Positions 1-8,770 of a stretch of DNA of 64,000 nt are shown here, piece by piece; position 1 is the stretch's first letter, and every line of letters begins with the position of its first letter. A program made the translations under genes and the position numbers. The notes below the pieces were generated by a model. That model did no database searches and was not told the origin of the DNA. It saw only the letters and a list, made by a program, of their open reading frames with translations. The stretch is from Histomonas meleagridis (taxonomy: Eukaryota > Parabasalia > Tritrichomonadida > Dientamoebidae): assembly GCA_020186115.1 (NCBI GenBank), contig WSYJ01000130.1, forward strand, positions 186,001-250,000. The letters are read 5' to 3'.

Positions 1-1
1 G

Positions 2-703
2 AATGAAGAAATTCGACAATTACGTTCGCAATATAATCAAAAATATTCCGAATATATAAAAACTAAAGAAAGTATCTTAAGTAGTTATGGACAATTATTT
101 CAAGTCCAACAATATATTAATAATACATCGAATTTAATATACGACTTAAAGTTAAAATATTTCAAAATATTTAAGAAACTATTTAAACTTCGAGAGAAAG
201 AATCAAATATTAAAATTATCGATGACGCCATGAAAGAACTTTCAGTGGATAATGTAATCATTCCGATAAAAACTAAAAAGACAATTTCGTTAATCGATGA
301 AAAACGAAAAATTATTCGCGAAATCTCTGATTCTATTGAAGTTTTAATGTCAACTTCAAAAGGTTGTGATGGATTCTCTATGGATAGAGTAAACAAGTCG
401 ATTCAAGCATTGGAAACTTGGACAATTTCGGCAATTAAAGTGTTGCCAACAAGAAATACAAATAAGCCATTGGTGATGCATAGAATGAAGATAAGGAATA
501 CAAGCAGATTGGGAAATAGACCAGAAAGAGTGACGCCGCCACCTGAGGCAAGAAATATGAGAACGACTGTGATAAACAGAAGAAATTCTTCGCTCAGTTT
601 CTCGCAGATGTCAAATGGAATTAAAAGATGGGACTTGTTCGCAAGCGATATCGAAAAGGTACTCGATAGAATAGAAGAAGAACTGCATCAGAAATTGTTG
701 TAA
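2..703 (+). CDS. Coiled-coil protein, 3' part (5' end outside window)
   Basis: The reading frame is open from base 2, so the gene is cut by the window edge; an internal ATG at 230 is not the start. The visible 233 residues are charged and helical (E, K, Q, L and I rich) and look like coiled coil in roughly the first 130 residues. A basic, Arg/Asn-rich, probably disordered stretch with a Pro-Pro-Pro turn follows, and a short acidic helix ends the protein. I do not recognise a family. The stop codon is TAA followed by A, giving the TAAA typical of trichomonad genes. Coding status is well supported by length and composition; the function is unknown. Confidence 0.75.
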   Translation, partial: NEEIRQLRSQYNQKYSEYIKTKESILSSYGQLFQVQQYINNTSNLIYDLKLKYFKIFKKLFKLREKESNIKIIDDAMKELSVDNVIIPIKTKKTISLIDEKRKIIREISDSIEVLMSTSKGCDGFSMDRVNKSIQALETWTISAIKVLPTRNTNKPLVMHRMKIRNTSRLGNRPERVTPPPEARNMRTTVINRRNSSLSFSQMSNGIKRWDLFASDIEKVLDRIEEELHQKLL

Positions 704-787
704 ATCAAATTATATAAAAACTGTACTTAGTAAGTGTTTTCGTTTGATTTGAGTATTCGATGTAATTACATTTAGTTTTGAAAATAT

Positions 788-1108
788 TTATGGAATTGTG
801 ATAAAAAAGTTTTGATCGATATCGACTGACATTTCATTCATTATCGAATAACTTTGATCATGATAACTAAGAATAAGATGTATACTTCGATTAATGCAAA
901 ATATATTATTAAGCATATCAATAAGATTTTGTTCAATATTTTCTATTAATTGATTCCACGTATATCGTACAAATATATTAAAATTAAAAGAAGTTCCAAT
1001 CAAGTCGATTCCAATTAAAGATTTAACTTTTTTCAATAACAATTCAGAATAATCCCAAAAAAAAATTTTCCAAAGCCTCCCTTCTACAATGTAACATATA
1101 GTTTTCAT
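788..1108 (-). CDS. Small hypothetical protein (106 aa), doubtful
   Basis: An ATG-started frame of 106 codons in an otherwise empty 660-base gap between two plus-strand genes. The protein is aromatic- and Ile-rich, with no signal peptide, no clear membrane segment and no family I recognise. The upstream DNA lacks the AACGGTT-like element seen before several other genes here, and the stop is not TAAA. It could be a real small gene or a chance frame in AT-rich DNA. Confidence 0.3.
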   Translation of the reverse strand: MKTICYIVEGRLWKIFFWDYSELLLKKVKSLIGIDLIGTSFNFNIFVRYTWNQLIENIEQNLIDMLNNIFCINRSIHLILSYHDQSYSIMNEMSVDIDQNFFITIP

Positions 1109-1368
1109 GGATAATAATTCTGCAACAAAATATAAAACTGTTTAAAATATTTTTTTAGTAAATCACTCAAAACAAATTGGACAGAACAAAAAGTTACCTA
1201 AATTGAATTTTTGAAAGTGTTTTGAATTTTTCTGTATAAATTTTGGGACAGTTCACATCTTTACTCAAGAAAACGATTATTTCTAATTGAATGCCGTGAA
1301 ACATGACACTTTTCTTGAAAACATCACTTGATATGACACTTTTTCTTTGAACGGCCATTTCAACAAAA

Positions 1369-1938
1369 ATGCACAAACTTGAAACGCCTTGGACATTTTA
1401 TTATTATCAAAGACCACCGTTAAATGGCAATCAAAGCTATGAAGAAAGTATTCACAAGATTGGTAAATTTTCAACAGTTGAAGAATTTTGGTCATATTAT
1501 TCTCACATTATAAATCCTGGTAAACTTGCGCACACGCTTGCTTTACATCTTTTCAGAAACGATTCTCGTGCAATGTGGGAAGATGAAGAAAATTCAAAAG
1601 GTGGATTTTTTTTGATACGTTTTCCAAAAGGCAGTATTAACTATATTTGGGAAATACTTGTACTCAATCTCATAGGTGAACAATTTCCTTCTGATGTTGT
1701 TGGTGTTGTAATTTCGAAGAAACAAAAGTTTGATTTAATTCATTTATGGCATCAAACATCTTCTGACGAAAAACTTAAAATGGAAATTGTAACCACTCTT
1801 TGGAAGACATTAGAACTTCCACAAAGAATGCAAATTGATTATTATTCATTTCAAGATGTTTTATCAAATCAAACAAGCACAAAAGGGATAAAATATATCA
1901 TTGAACAAGAAGGTCCTGTGATGTATAAATCTGAATAA
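1369..1938 (+). CDS. eIF4E-family cap-binding protein, class II-like
   Basis: The 189-aa protein begins with the eIF4E core (HKLETPWTFYYYQ) and continues with KFSTVEEFWSYYSHI, MWEDEEN with the Trp-Glu that contacts the m7G cap, and a later LWHQTS that places the fourth conserved Trp. The position equal to human Trp56 is Tyr (QSYEESIHKIGKF), as in 4EHP/eIF4E2 proteins, while the Trp102 and Glu103 equivalents are kept. Cap binding is therefore expected, perhaps with changed affinity. eIF4E brings mRNA to eIF4G in the cytoplasm, whereas 4EHP types repress translation; which applies here cannot be read from sequence. ATG at 1369 is the first in frame; a short ACGGCC element lies just upstream. 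Stop overlaps TAAA. Confidence 0.9.
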   Translation: MHKLETPWTFYYYQRPPLNGNQSYEESIHKIGKFSTVEEFWSYYSHIINPGKLAHTLALHLFRNDSRAMWEDEENSKGGFFLIRFPKGSINYIWEILVLNLIGEQFPSDVVGVVISKKQKFDLIHLWHQTSSDEKLKMEIVTTLWKTLELPQRMQIDYYSFQDVLSNQTSTKGIKYIIEQEGPVMYKSE

Positions 1939-2025
1939 AACAACATGTGATTATTTTTTGTTGTAAATTTCATCCGCTCTAATTTATTTCGACCGTTAAG
2001 AAAATAAAGTTTTGTAAATTGACAA

Positions 2026-5000
2026 ATGAAGACTGCCAAACTAGAAAACCCACTTGCATTAGCAATTATTGAGACATACAAATTACAACCAAAGGTTCCT
2101 GATCTAATTAAAATTCTTCGTGCAATTGAAGCAGATTTAGATGAACTTGATATTCAAAATACAGATGTAAATGATTTGGCAGTCTACATTCATCAATTAT
2201 ATCCTATAAACAATCTTACATGTCATGGATATCTTATTAAAATTATAACGGAACTTGAATTAAATTCAAATGAATCTATAATTGAAAAGTATCATTTTGA
2301 TTATTTAATTGCACAATCATTAGACCAACGTCCACCTGATCCCCAACCTAAAGTTGATGAAGAGAAAAATGCGTGTTTTCGTATAGTTTCATTACTTCTT
2401 AAATATCGTAAGTATTTGCCACATTCTATATTACGTGCTCTTGTATCTCTATACCAAACACCCAAACATATGTATCGACCATTAATCATTGCATATTTAT
2501 CAGAAGCATGTTTTGTATGTCCAAGTCAAATTATCTCCATTCCAGATATTCCACAACTTCTCATCGAAAACTTAATGGAGACGGGCAATCCGATGATATC
2601 TTCTTTACTATCATATTCAGTTGAACATTTTTCACCTTTCATATTTCAAAAACATTTTTTTTCACATCTCACGACACCATTTTGTTCATTAACAGACAAC
2701 AACGAAATTAATAACAATTCGATCACAGCCATTACATCCATCTTAATTACATGGCCAGGTTTATTACACATTGGCTTCAAAGAACAAATTTTTGATGATT
2801 TATTACAATGTATAACACATCGTTCAGATTCCATTGTCACAATACTTAAATCGTTATTAAAACTTAATAATATTAGCAACACAAATAATAATTCTAATGT
2901 TGATCAACATAAACAAAAGAACATCTTATTTAGTTATCATGGCTTATTATTACATTATTTAATTAAAATTGGATTAATACCCAAATTACATAAAACAGCT
3001 ATAACTAATGAATCATCTTCTACATTATTAGGTCAATTATTACCATATATTTCTAATGAGAAATCATCAGTTGATTTATTACCGATGGTATTTCATGAGA
3101 ATAAAATTATTGAACAAAATTGTAATTCATTAGCGTTTAAATTATCACAATATGTCGCACAACAACCACGAACACAACAAATTAATGTTGGTTCTAATCA
3201 ACAAGTGATTACAGTTTGTGGTTGTTCTATCCAAAGTGATAATCATTTAGTATGGAATTGGATTATGTTATTAAAGTTATTATCAGTAATATTACCACAT
3301 AATGAAACAGAAGCTACAACACAATCAGCGAAATTATTATACAACAAATTACTTGATTATTTTTCAGGCCCTTATTTACAATCTAAATCATTAAAATCGA
3401 CTTCAACTAAATCCGATTGTTTAGTAGCGTTATGTAGTTTATTAATGAATGATTGGGGCATATCAATATTACAGAATCATAATAACTTCGTTAAAGCTTT
3501 ATATAATGCTATGTCTGAAATATCAACAACAGATACACCAAATTGGTCATATTTTAGATGTGTAACTGAACTAATGAAAACTGATGAAGGGACAGTCTTT
3601 TTACAGAAGAATAAAATCGGGGAATTATTAAATCAAATCGAAGCACAATGTAATGATGTTGAACGTGTAAAAGAATTAATTTCTTATATTGATTTATCGA
3701 CATATGTAGTTATTGGTGTACAAATGTATTTAAACTTCTTAAAATCAAAATCATTTGAAATCCAACAAGTTATCTTAAATTCACTTAATCATATGAAAGA
3801 TATTATTCCAAACTTTCATAAAAATGTATTCCAAAAAATCATTTTAATACATTTTAAACATAATAAAGAAATTAAAGGCGACTTAAAATTATTAACAGAT
3901 ATTTTAATTACTAATAAAAAATGCTTAAAAATTACTGCAAAAGATTCGGAAATGCATCAAATATTACAAAAGAGATCACATCAAGTCTATTCATTATTGT
4001 TTAGTATAGAAGAAGGGTTTAAACATGGTAATGTTAATAATGAAATCCAATGGTGGATTGATACAGGAAATTATTCATATGTTAAAATATTTGATGATGA
4101 ATTAGAAAAAGCATTTAAGACAGATGAATTAGTTAATATACCAATACATTTATTTGGGCAATTATGTAAAACTAATATTGGAAGAGAGAAGTTAATCCCT
4201 TATATTCCTTCATTAATCGAACAATTAGAACATAAATCGAAAACTGAGAAACGTTCCATTATATATTCACTTGGACAATTTGGTTCTAATATTGAAGCAC
4301 TTGAATTAATGAAACCATTAAAAGTATTGGAGACATTAATGTCGATCATTAACACGACTAAATCATATGTAATTAAAGGCACAATCATTACAACGTTTTC
4401 ATTAATGGCACAAAATAAATATCTTTCGGATATCATCGAGAAGAACAATTGGATATCATTTAAGTTTGGTAATGATTCAGTTATTATACCAAATGATATA
4501 TCGATATTATATAACAAACATGATGAACTTAATCCAATATTAGAAGATATGAATGATGACATTAATGAATATGAAGAAATTACTTCATTAATTAGACAAG
4601 TATCAAGTCCAATATCACAAAAACAAGCAAAAAACGATTTATATTCAAAATATCAAAATGATCATAAGTTATTCGAACAAACTAAATTAGCAATTTATGC
4701 AAACGAAATGATGAGTAAGTTCACAATATCACCAGATAATAGATCCTTCTTAATTAGATTGTTCACAAGAGCAACTTTGTTGTCATTAAAAGATGGCGAA
4801 AATATAAAGAAAAATGTGAACGAAGAAAAGGCTGCAGAAATAAGAGCAAAGTTGTTCTTCTGCTTGAATAATAACGCAATCGATTTGCCATTGACAATGA
4901 TAAATGTAATGAAGTGTAACGTGAACGAAATTAAAAATAAGAAGTTGTGCCCAAACTGTCCGGAAGTACTACTAAGTGAAGAAGAATTTCAGAATGTGAC

Positions 5001-5082
5001 GGGATTAAATAAAAAGGAATTTTACGAATTGAAGCCAAAGAAAATGGATAAAATTCGTAGTAAAATTATGAGCGAAAATTAA
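2026..5082 (+). CDS. Rictor/Pianissimo-like TORC2 subunit
   Basis: An all-helical 1018-aa protein. The N-terminal third resembles the Rictor N domain (helical repeats around residues 110-190, including a YRKYLPHSILRALVSLY segment). The central part carries the Rictor-type sequence around WWIDTGNYSYVKIFDDELE (near residue 675). The region around residue 747 (YSLGQFGSN) matches the Rictor V domain signature xLGxxGS and is followed by an IKGTIITTFSLMAQ helix. Rictor is the scaffold that defines TOR complex 2 and supports phosphorylation of AGC kinases. The protein is shorter than animal Rictor (about 1700 aa) and lacks its long C-terminal tail. Leucine codons change along the gene (see findings). 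Stop is TAAA. Confidence 0.85.
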   Translation: MKTAKLENPLALAIIETYKLQPKVPDLIKILRAIEADLDELDIQNTDVNDLAVYIHQLYPINNLTCHGYLIKIITELELNSNESIIEKYHFDYLIAQSLDQRPPDPQPKVDEEKNACFRIVSLLLKYRKYLPHSILRALVSLYQTPKHMYRPLIIAYLSEACFVCPSQIISIPDIPQLLIENLMETGNPMISSLLSYSVEHFSPFIFQKHFFSHLTTPFCSLTDNNEINNNSITAITSILITWPGLLHIGFKEQIFDDLLQCITHRSDSIVTILKSLLKLNNISNTNNNSNVDQHKQKNILFSYHGLLLHYLIKIGLIPKLHKTAITNESSSTLLGQLLPYISNEKSSVDLLPMVFHENKIIEQNCNSLAFKLSQYVAQQPRTQQINVGSNQQVITVCGCSIQSDNHLVWNWIMLLKLLSVILPHNETEATTQSAKLLYNKLLDYFSGPYLQSKSLKSTSTKSDCLVALCSLLMNDWGISILQNHNNFVKALYNAMSEISTTDTPNWSYFRCVTELMKTDEGTVFLQKNKIGELLNQIEAQCNDVERVKELISYIDLSTYVVIGVQMYLNFLKSKSFEIQQVILNSLNHMKDIIPNFHKNVFQKIILIHFKHNKEIKGDLKLLTDILITNKKCLKITAKDSEMHQILQKRSHQVYSLLFSIEEGFKHGNVNNEIQWWIDTGNYSYVKIFDDELEKAFKTDELVNIPIHLFGQLCKTNIGREKLIPYIPSLIEQLEHKSKTEKRSIIYSLGQFGSNIEALELMKPLKVLETLMSIINTTKSYVIKGTIITTFSLMAQNKYLSDIIEKNNWISFKFGNDSVIIPNDISILYNKHDELNPILEDMNDDINEYEEITSLIRQVSSPISQKQAKNDLYSKYQNDHKLFEQTKLAIYANEMMSKFTISPDNRSFLIRLFTRATLLSLKDGENIKKNVNEEKAAEIRAKLFFCLNNNAIDLPLTMINVMKCNVNEIKNKKLCPNCPEVLLSEEEFQNVTGLNKKEFYELKPKKMDKIRSKIMSEN

Positions 5083-5974
5083 ATTAAAAAAATCGATTTT
5101 TTTTTAAATAAATTTTTAAAAAAAATTCAAATTTCTTCTTTAATGAATAATATTTCCTAAAATAGAAAGAAACAATCACTAGGGCAGGTAAATTTTCAAA
5201 AATATAAAATTTCACTTTCTCACGAGTTTATATGAAAATAAGAGATAAAATGTATATATATAACACTATTTTTGTTCATTAAAGATTTAAGTATAGTTTC
5301 ATTTTTATTAGATTCAATCATATTTTATTCTAATTAAAATGAAAACTGAAAAGTAACTTACTACTCATGCATCAGAATTACCTATAGAAGAAAATTATAC
5401 TATTTAGATATTGAAGAATATGAAAGAGATTTAACTAACGTTAATTAAAATAATGGTTGTACATTTAGGTATTCACAACGTTGGTTAGAATCTCCATCAC
5501 AAAATAAAGTTGTTGGAATGCGACATCTCACATAATTGCATTAAAATAAAACAGCAGTTGTTCTCAGTATACTGTTTTTTCCCTTGTTTCGATGAAAATC
5601 TGGTCAAAATTGTTTGTTTATTTCAAATTAATTGATAGGTTGACTATGCTTCGTTCATCAGGATAAAGGTGTTCCCATGCCCATATAACTACCTGAGCCG
5701 AATATTTCTTTATTAGTTGCATTTATAAAATTATATAATTTTTCTACAATTCTCATAGGTTAATTCTTTTGATTAAAACATCATATTACATCTGATTTAT
5801 TCAGATCATATGGACATTTCTTTCTATTATCATCAATATTTATTTCTAACATGTTTTTCTGTTCTTTTCAGAAAAACACCAAATCAAGTTACTCACCAAT
5901 TATGATGTTTCAGGTGAATGTAAAATATTTCTTTACTTTACGTGATCGGTAAAAGGCCTAGCCCCAAAAAACTT
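5083..5974. other. Intergenic region with one coding relic
   Basis: AT-rich, with no intact gene on either strand. It contains a short protein-like relic (separate entry at 5404-5535). The rest has scattered short frames full of stops. The 120 bases before the methyltransferase ATG at 5975 carry no promoter motif I recognise. Confidence 0.6.
5404..5535 (+). pseudogene. Coding relic with one in-frame stop
   Basis: One frame reads about 44 codons of protein-like sequence (LDIEEYERDL, then a stop, then FRYSQRWLESPSQNKVVGM and a terminal stop). The composition differs from the random frames around it and looks like a fragment of a decayed gene. The SQRWLESPSQNKxxGxR part reminds me of proteins carried by Maverick/Polinton-type elements, which are abundant in trichomonads. 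I cannot confirm that without a search. Confidence 0.35.
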
Positions 5975-6712
5975 ATGAGAGCATCTATTTCAAGGCGTGA
6001 TGTATACAAAAAAACTGCCGTAAAAGATGGATGGAGGGCGAGGTCAGCTTATAAGCTAATTATGATTGATGAAAAACTTGATATTTTTTCTCATTGCCTT
6101 CGAGTTGTTGATCTTTGTTGTGCTCCTGGTTCTTGGTCACAAGTTGCAGCAAAGCTGATTCCACCATCACCTGATAGACGCATTATTGCAATAGATCTCA
6201 GAGATATTCAACCAATAGATGGTGTAATTCAATTACATGGTGATATTACCTGCGAATCCACAGCAAAGAGAGTCATTGATCTTATGGATGGTAATTTAGC
6301 AGATCTTGTTATGGCAGATGGGGCACCTGATATAACTGGTCGAATTGAATATGATGAATATGTTCAACATGGTCTTGTGAGGGCATCACTCGCTATAGCT
6401 ACGATGATGCTCAGAGAAGGTGGGTACTTCATTTCCAAAATATTCAGAACAAAATCATTATCTTCGGTATATGCACAACTCGGTTGTTTCTTTTCTGAAA
6501 TAGTCCTTTGTAAATCGCGTGCATCAAGACTATCTTCTGTTGAAGCATTTGTTGTGTGCAAAGGGTTTAAACTTCCAGACCAATATATTCCAACATTGAT
6601 CACAACAAGGCTTCCATCAGGACCAGTTCCGAACGTTCCTTTTGTTCCATGTGGAGACGTAAATGGATACGATTCAGAGAGAACATATTTACTAAGTGAT
6701 GATGAGGAATGA
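5975..6712 (+). CDS. FtsJ/RrmJ-family RNA 2'-O-methyltransferase (FTSJ1/Trm7-like)
   Basis: A 245-aa enzyme that uses S-adenosylmethionine. Visible in order: the N-terminal DVYKKTAVKDGWRARSAYKL signature with the first catalytic Lys, SAM motif I VDLCCAPGSWSQV (about residue 45), VMADGAPD with the catalytic Asp (about 111), SKIFRT with the second Lys (about 154) and SSVEAFVVCKGF with the Glu (about 189). This completes the K-D-K-E tetrad. The length and the GWRARSAYKL block fit the tRNA anticodon-loop group (Trm7/FTSJ1) better than the much larger Spb1 rRNA enzymes. ATG 5975 is preferred: the frame is open a few codons further upstream but only from a GTG. Stop is TGA. Confidence 0.9.
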   Translation: MRASISRRDVYKKTAVKDGWRARSAYKLIMIDEKLDIFSHCLRVVDLCCAPGSWSQVAAKLIPPSPDRRIIAIDLRDIQPIDGVIQLHGDITCESTAKRVIDLMDGNLADLVMADGAPDITGRIEYDEYVQHGLVRASLAIATMMLREGGYFISKIFRTKSLSSVYAQLGCFFSEIVLCKSRASRLSSVEAFVVCKGFKLPDQYIPTLITTRLPSGPVPNVPFVPCGDVNGYDSERTYLLSDDEE

Positions 6713-6817
6713 AACTCATTCCAAAATGCGATATAATATTATGGCGTTGATCTTTATTAATAAAATCTGTTCATTTTATTATGTAATTACCGCAAATTTA
6801 AATCTGAAAATCAGTAA

Positions 6818-7183
6818 TTACTGATTAGCCAAAAAACTACGAGCCGCATTTAGCATATCAAGGTATTCCTTGTCTGGTTTGGGAGACACACCATAGTGTG
6901 GACTTGTATTGGTAAGTTCATGTGGCATCTGAATTCCATAAAAAGTTTCAAGAATAAAATATACATCATTAACTTCTAGAGATGGATTTTTCTTTTTGCT
7001 TGCAAGTTCTAGTGATTTTTTAATGACACTTTGAATGAAATCAAGTGCAACATCTTTCAATAAGTTTTCTGCTTTTGGAACTACTTCAAAATCACTGTTG
7101 ATTTTAGTTTGTATATTTTTAACAAAATCTGGTGTGAAAGTTTTAATCCTTGATAAAGAGTCTACATTTTTTCTGTTGTTCAT
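6818..7183 (-). CDS. TAF12-like histone-fold protein
   Basis: The 121-aa protein carries one histone fold. A helix, LLKDVALDFIQSVIKKSLELAS, is followed by LEVNDVYFILETFYGIQMP, closely matching the TFIID/SAGA subunit TAF12 (ADDFIESVVTxAxxLA...LEVKDVxxxLE). TAF12 pairs with TAF4 (or ADA1 in SAGA) in the nucleus to bring the basal transcription machinery to promoters. The end after the fold is short and the protein lacks the long N-terminal extension of animal TAF12. An AGGGTGCCCT near-palindrome lies 17 bases upstream of the ATG (7200-7209). Identification rests on pattern only; other small histone-fold proteins are the alternative. Confidence 0.75.
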   Translation of the reverse strand: MNNRKNVDSLSRIKTFTPDFVKNIQTKINSDFEVVPKAENLLKDVALDFIQSVIKKSLELASKKKNPSLEVNDVYFILETFYGIQMPHELTNTSPHYGVSPKPDKEYLDMLNAARSFLANQ

Positions 7184-7199
7184 TTTTTATCCTTACAAT

Positions 7200-7209
7200 A
7201 GGGTGCCCT
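7200..7209. promoter_or_regulatory. AGGGTGCCCT near-palindrome upstream of the TAF12-like gene
   Basis: Ten-base near-palindrome located 17 bases before the minus-strand ATG at 7183. Close variants sit just upstream of three other genes (23114-23123, 23752-23761, 55879-55888). Promoter function is inferred from position and recurrence. Confidence 0.4.
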
Positions 7210-7361
7210 GTTTTGACTTCACAAATGTAAATCTTCAATTTCGAATTTTTTCATATACGAAATTATTTCACATATTATTTAAATAATTTAGCAAATATAT
7301 ATACTTATTCTTTCTATGTTTTTAAGTAATGTATCTTTTAGCTTTAAAACAGTTTTTTTAC

Positions 7362-8396
7362 TTACATTTGTGTCATTTCGTTCCACATTTTCTCCATTTT
7401 GTTTAACCATTTATTTTCCACCAATTCTTTTGCAGTCAGTCTTTGTTCGGGATTTTTACACAATAACTTCTTTAAAATTTTCTTTAGTTTCTCTGGTACA
7501 ACTCTTTCTTCCGTAAATATTAACTCGTGCTGCATCACGTTATTTACAACTCGAATATGAGGTGGTAGCGATGGATTTTCTTCGAACTTCTCTAAGTTAA
7601 ATGGATATTTCCCGTACAATAAACAGTACACTGTGATTCCGAGTGACCACATATCCGTCGGCTTTGGGCGAAATGAATTCTGTGATATTTCAGGAGCCAT
7701 GAAGACTGAGGTCCCAATCTTTTCGCTTAGAAGTTGGTTCGAATCATTTAACACAACACTTACTGAAAAATCACTTAATACAAAACCGTGATCAAAAAGC
7801 AAAATATTTTGTGGCTTGATATCATGATGAATAATGTTTTTGGAATGCATGTATGATAGTGCACTGCCAATTTGAAGTAAAAACTCAACACACATTCGAA
7901 TCGTGATTTGTGGAAATGAATTATTGGAAAGAGAACCATATGGAGCAAGTGGCATAATGGCTGCTGTGGTTTTGTCTGTAGGTTTTTGGAGTGTAACACA
8001 GTTTAAATATTTAAGAATATGGGGATGATCTAATAATGCAGAAATTTCTACTTCTTTAGGAACAATTGACACATTGTGATTGTTGAAGACTTTGACAGCA
8101 ACTGGTGTGTCGGTGTGAATATCAATTCCTGAATAGACAAAGGCTTCAGAACCTCGTCCAATGATATCATTGATGATATATCCTTTGATTTCAATTTGAT
8201 CTTGAATCTGAATGGGCTTGTTGTCGCTGGTGCTGTGGAATTTTGAGTTGTTTGATAAGGTTGAAGCAAAAGCATCAGAATAACAATTAACAGGATTTTC
8301 TATGATTTTTAGAAAAGGATGACGGATCAAGCTGTCTTTGTCTGAGGTACCATTTATTATATCATTATCATTCGATTTTGATGAAGAATTCCCCAA
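7362..8396 (-). CDS. CAMKK-like Ser/Thr protein kinase with no ATG start
   Basis: Kinase domain from about residue 72: GRGSEAFVYSG glycine loop, AVKVF with the ATP-binding Lys, EVEISAL for the helix C Glu, HHDIKPQN catalytic loop (HRD changed to HHD), DFS in place of DFG, and MAPEIS with a CAMK-type C-lobe ending in a helical NKWLNKM. The ordering and the DFxVS pattern are closest to the CAMKK/LKB1-kinase group. The frame starts with TTG GGG AAT TCT TCA and is closed by a TGA two codons upstream; the next Met lies inside the kinase domain. If the TTG is read as Met, the N-terminus is MGNSSSKS, a good N-myristoylation signal. An AACGGTT element sits 18 bases upstream, so the TTG lies where a start is expected. 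Confidence 0.8.
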   Translation of the reverse strand: MGNSSSKSNDNDIINGTSDKDSLIRHPFLKIIENPVNCYSDAFASTLSNNSKFHSTSDNKPIQIQDQIEIKGYIINDIIGRGSEAFVYSGIDIHTDTPVAVKVFNNHNVSIVPKEVEISALLDHPHILKYLNCVTLQKPTDKTTAAIMPLAPYGSLSNNSFPQITIRMCVEFLLQIGSALSYMHSKNIIHHDIKPQNILLFDHGFVLSDFSVSVVLNDSNQLLSEKIGTSVFMAPEISQNSFRPKPTDMWSLGITVYCLLYGKYPFNLEKFEENPSLPPHIRVVNNVMQHELIFTEERVVPEKLKKILKKLLCKNPEQRLTAKELVENKWLNKMEKMWNEMTQM

Positions 8397-8770
8397 AACT
8401 CAAAAATAGTATTAACCGTTTTGATTTGTATTAGATAAACTATTGAAAGCCTTACCAAGAAATTTGTTCAAGCCCTATTGCACACAAGTGGATGCAACAT
8501 AATTTTCATTTGATCTCACAGCTTTTATTACAACTTGTAACAACAATAATGTGGGCAGAATGATTTAATTATCATTAAAAAAAAAATTCATACTATTTGA
8601 TGTATATGCTGATAAAAAATTGTAAGCTTTTGCTTTATGATAGAAATAAATTAAATTTTTTCATTAGTACAGAAGTTTATAAAAATGAGAAATTTGGTAT
8701 TTTAAAAACATTTCTAAATTTAGCACTTTTTGCATAAATATATTTTGAGAAGGTTTGTCTGACTTCAATC
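8397..8770. other. Divergent promoter region, kinase / exosome subunit
   Basis: No gene. It holds the AACCGTT element (8414-8420, AACGGTT on the minus strand) before the kinase and an AT-rich tract before the plus-strand ATG at 8771. The ATG is preceded by CTTCAATC, which resembles the trichomonad initiator (TCA at the start site). Confidence 0.5.
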
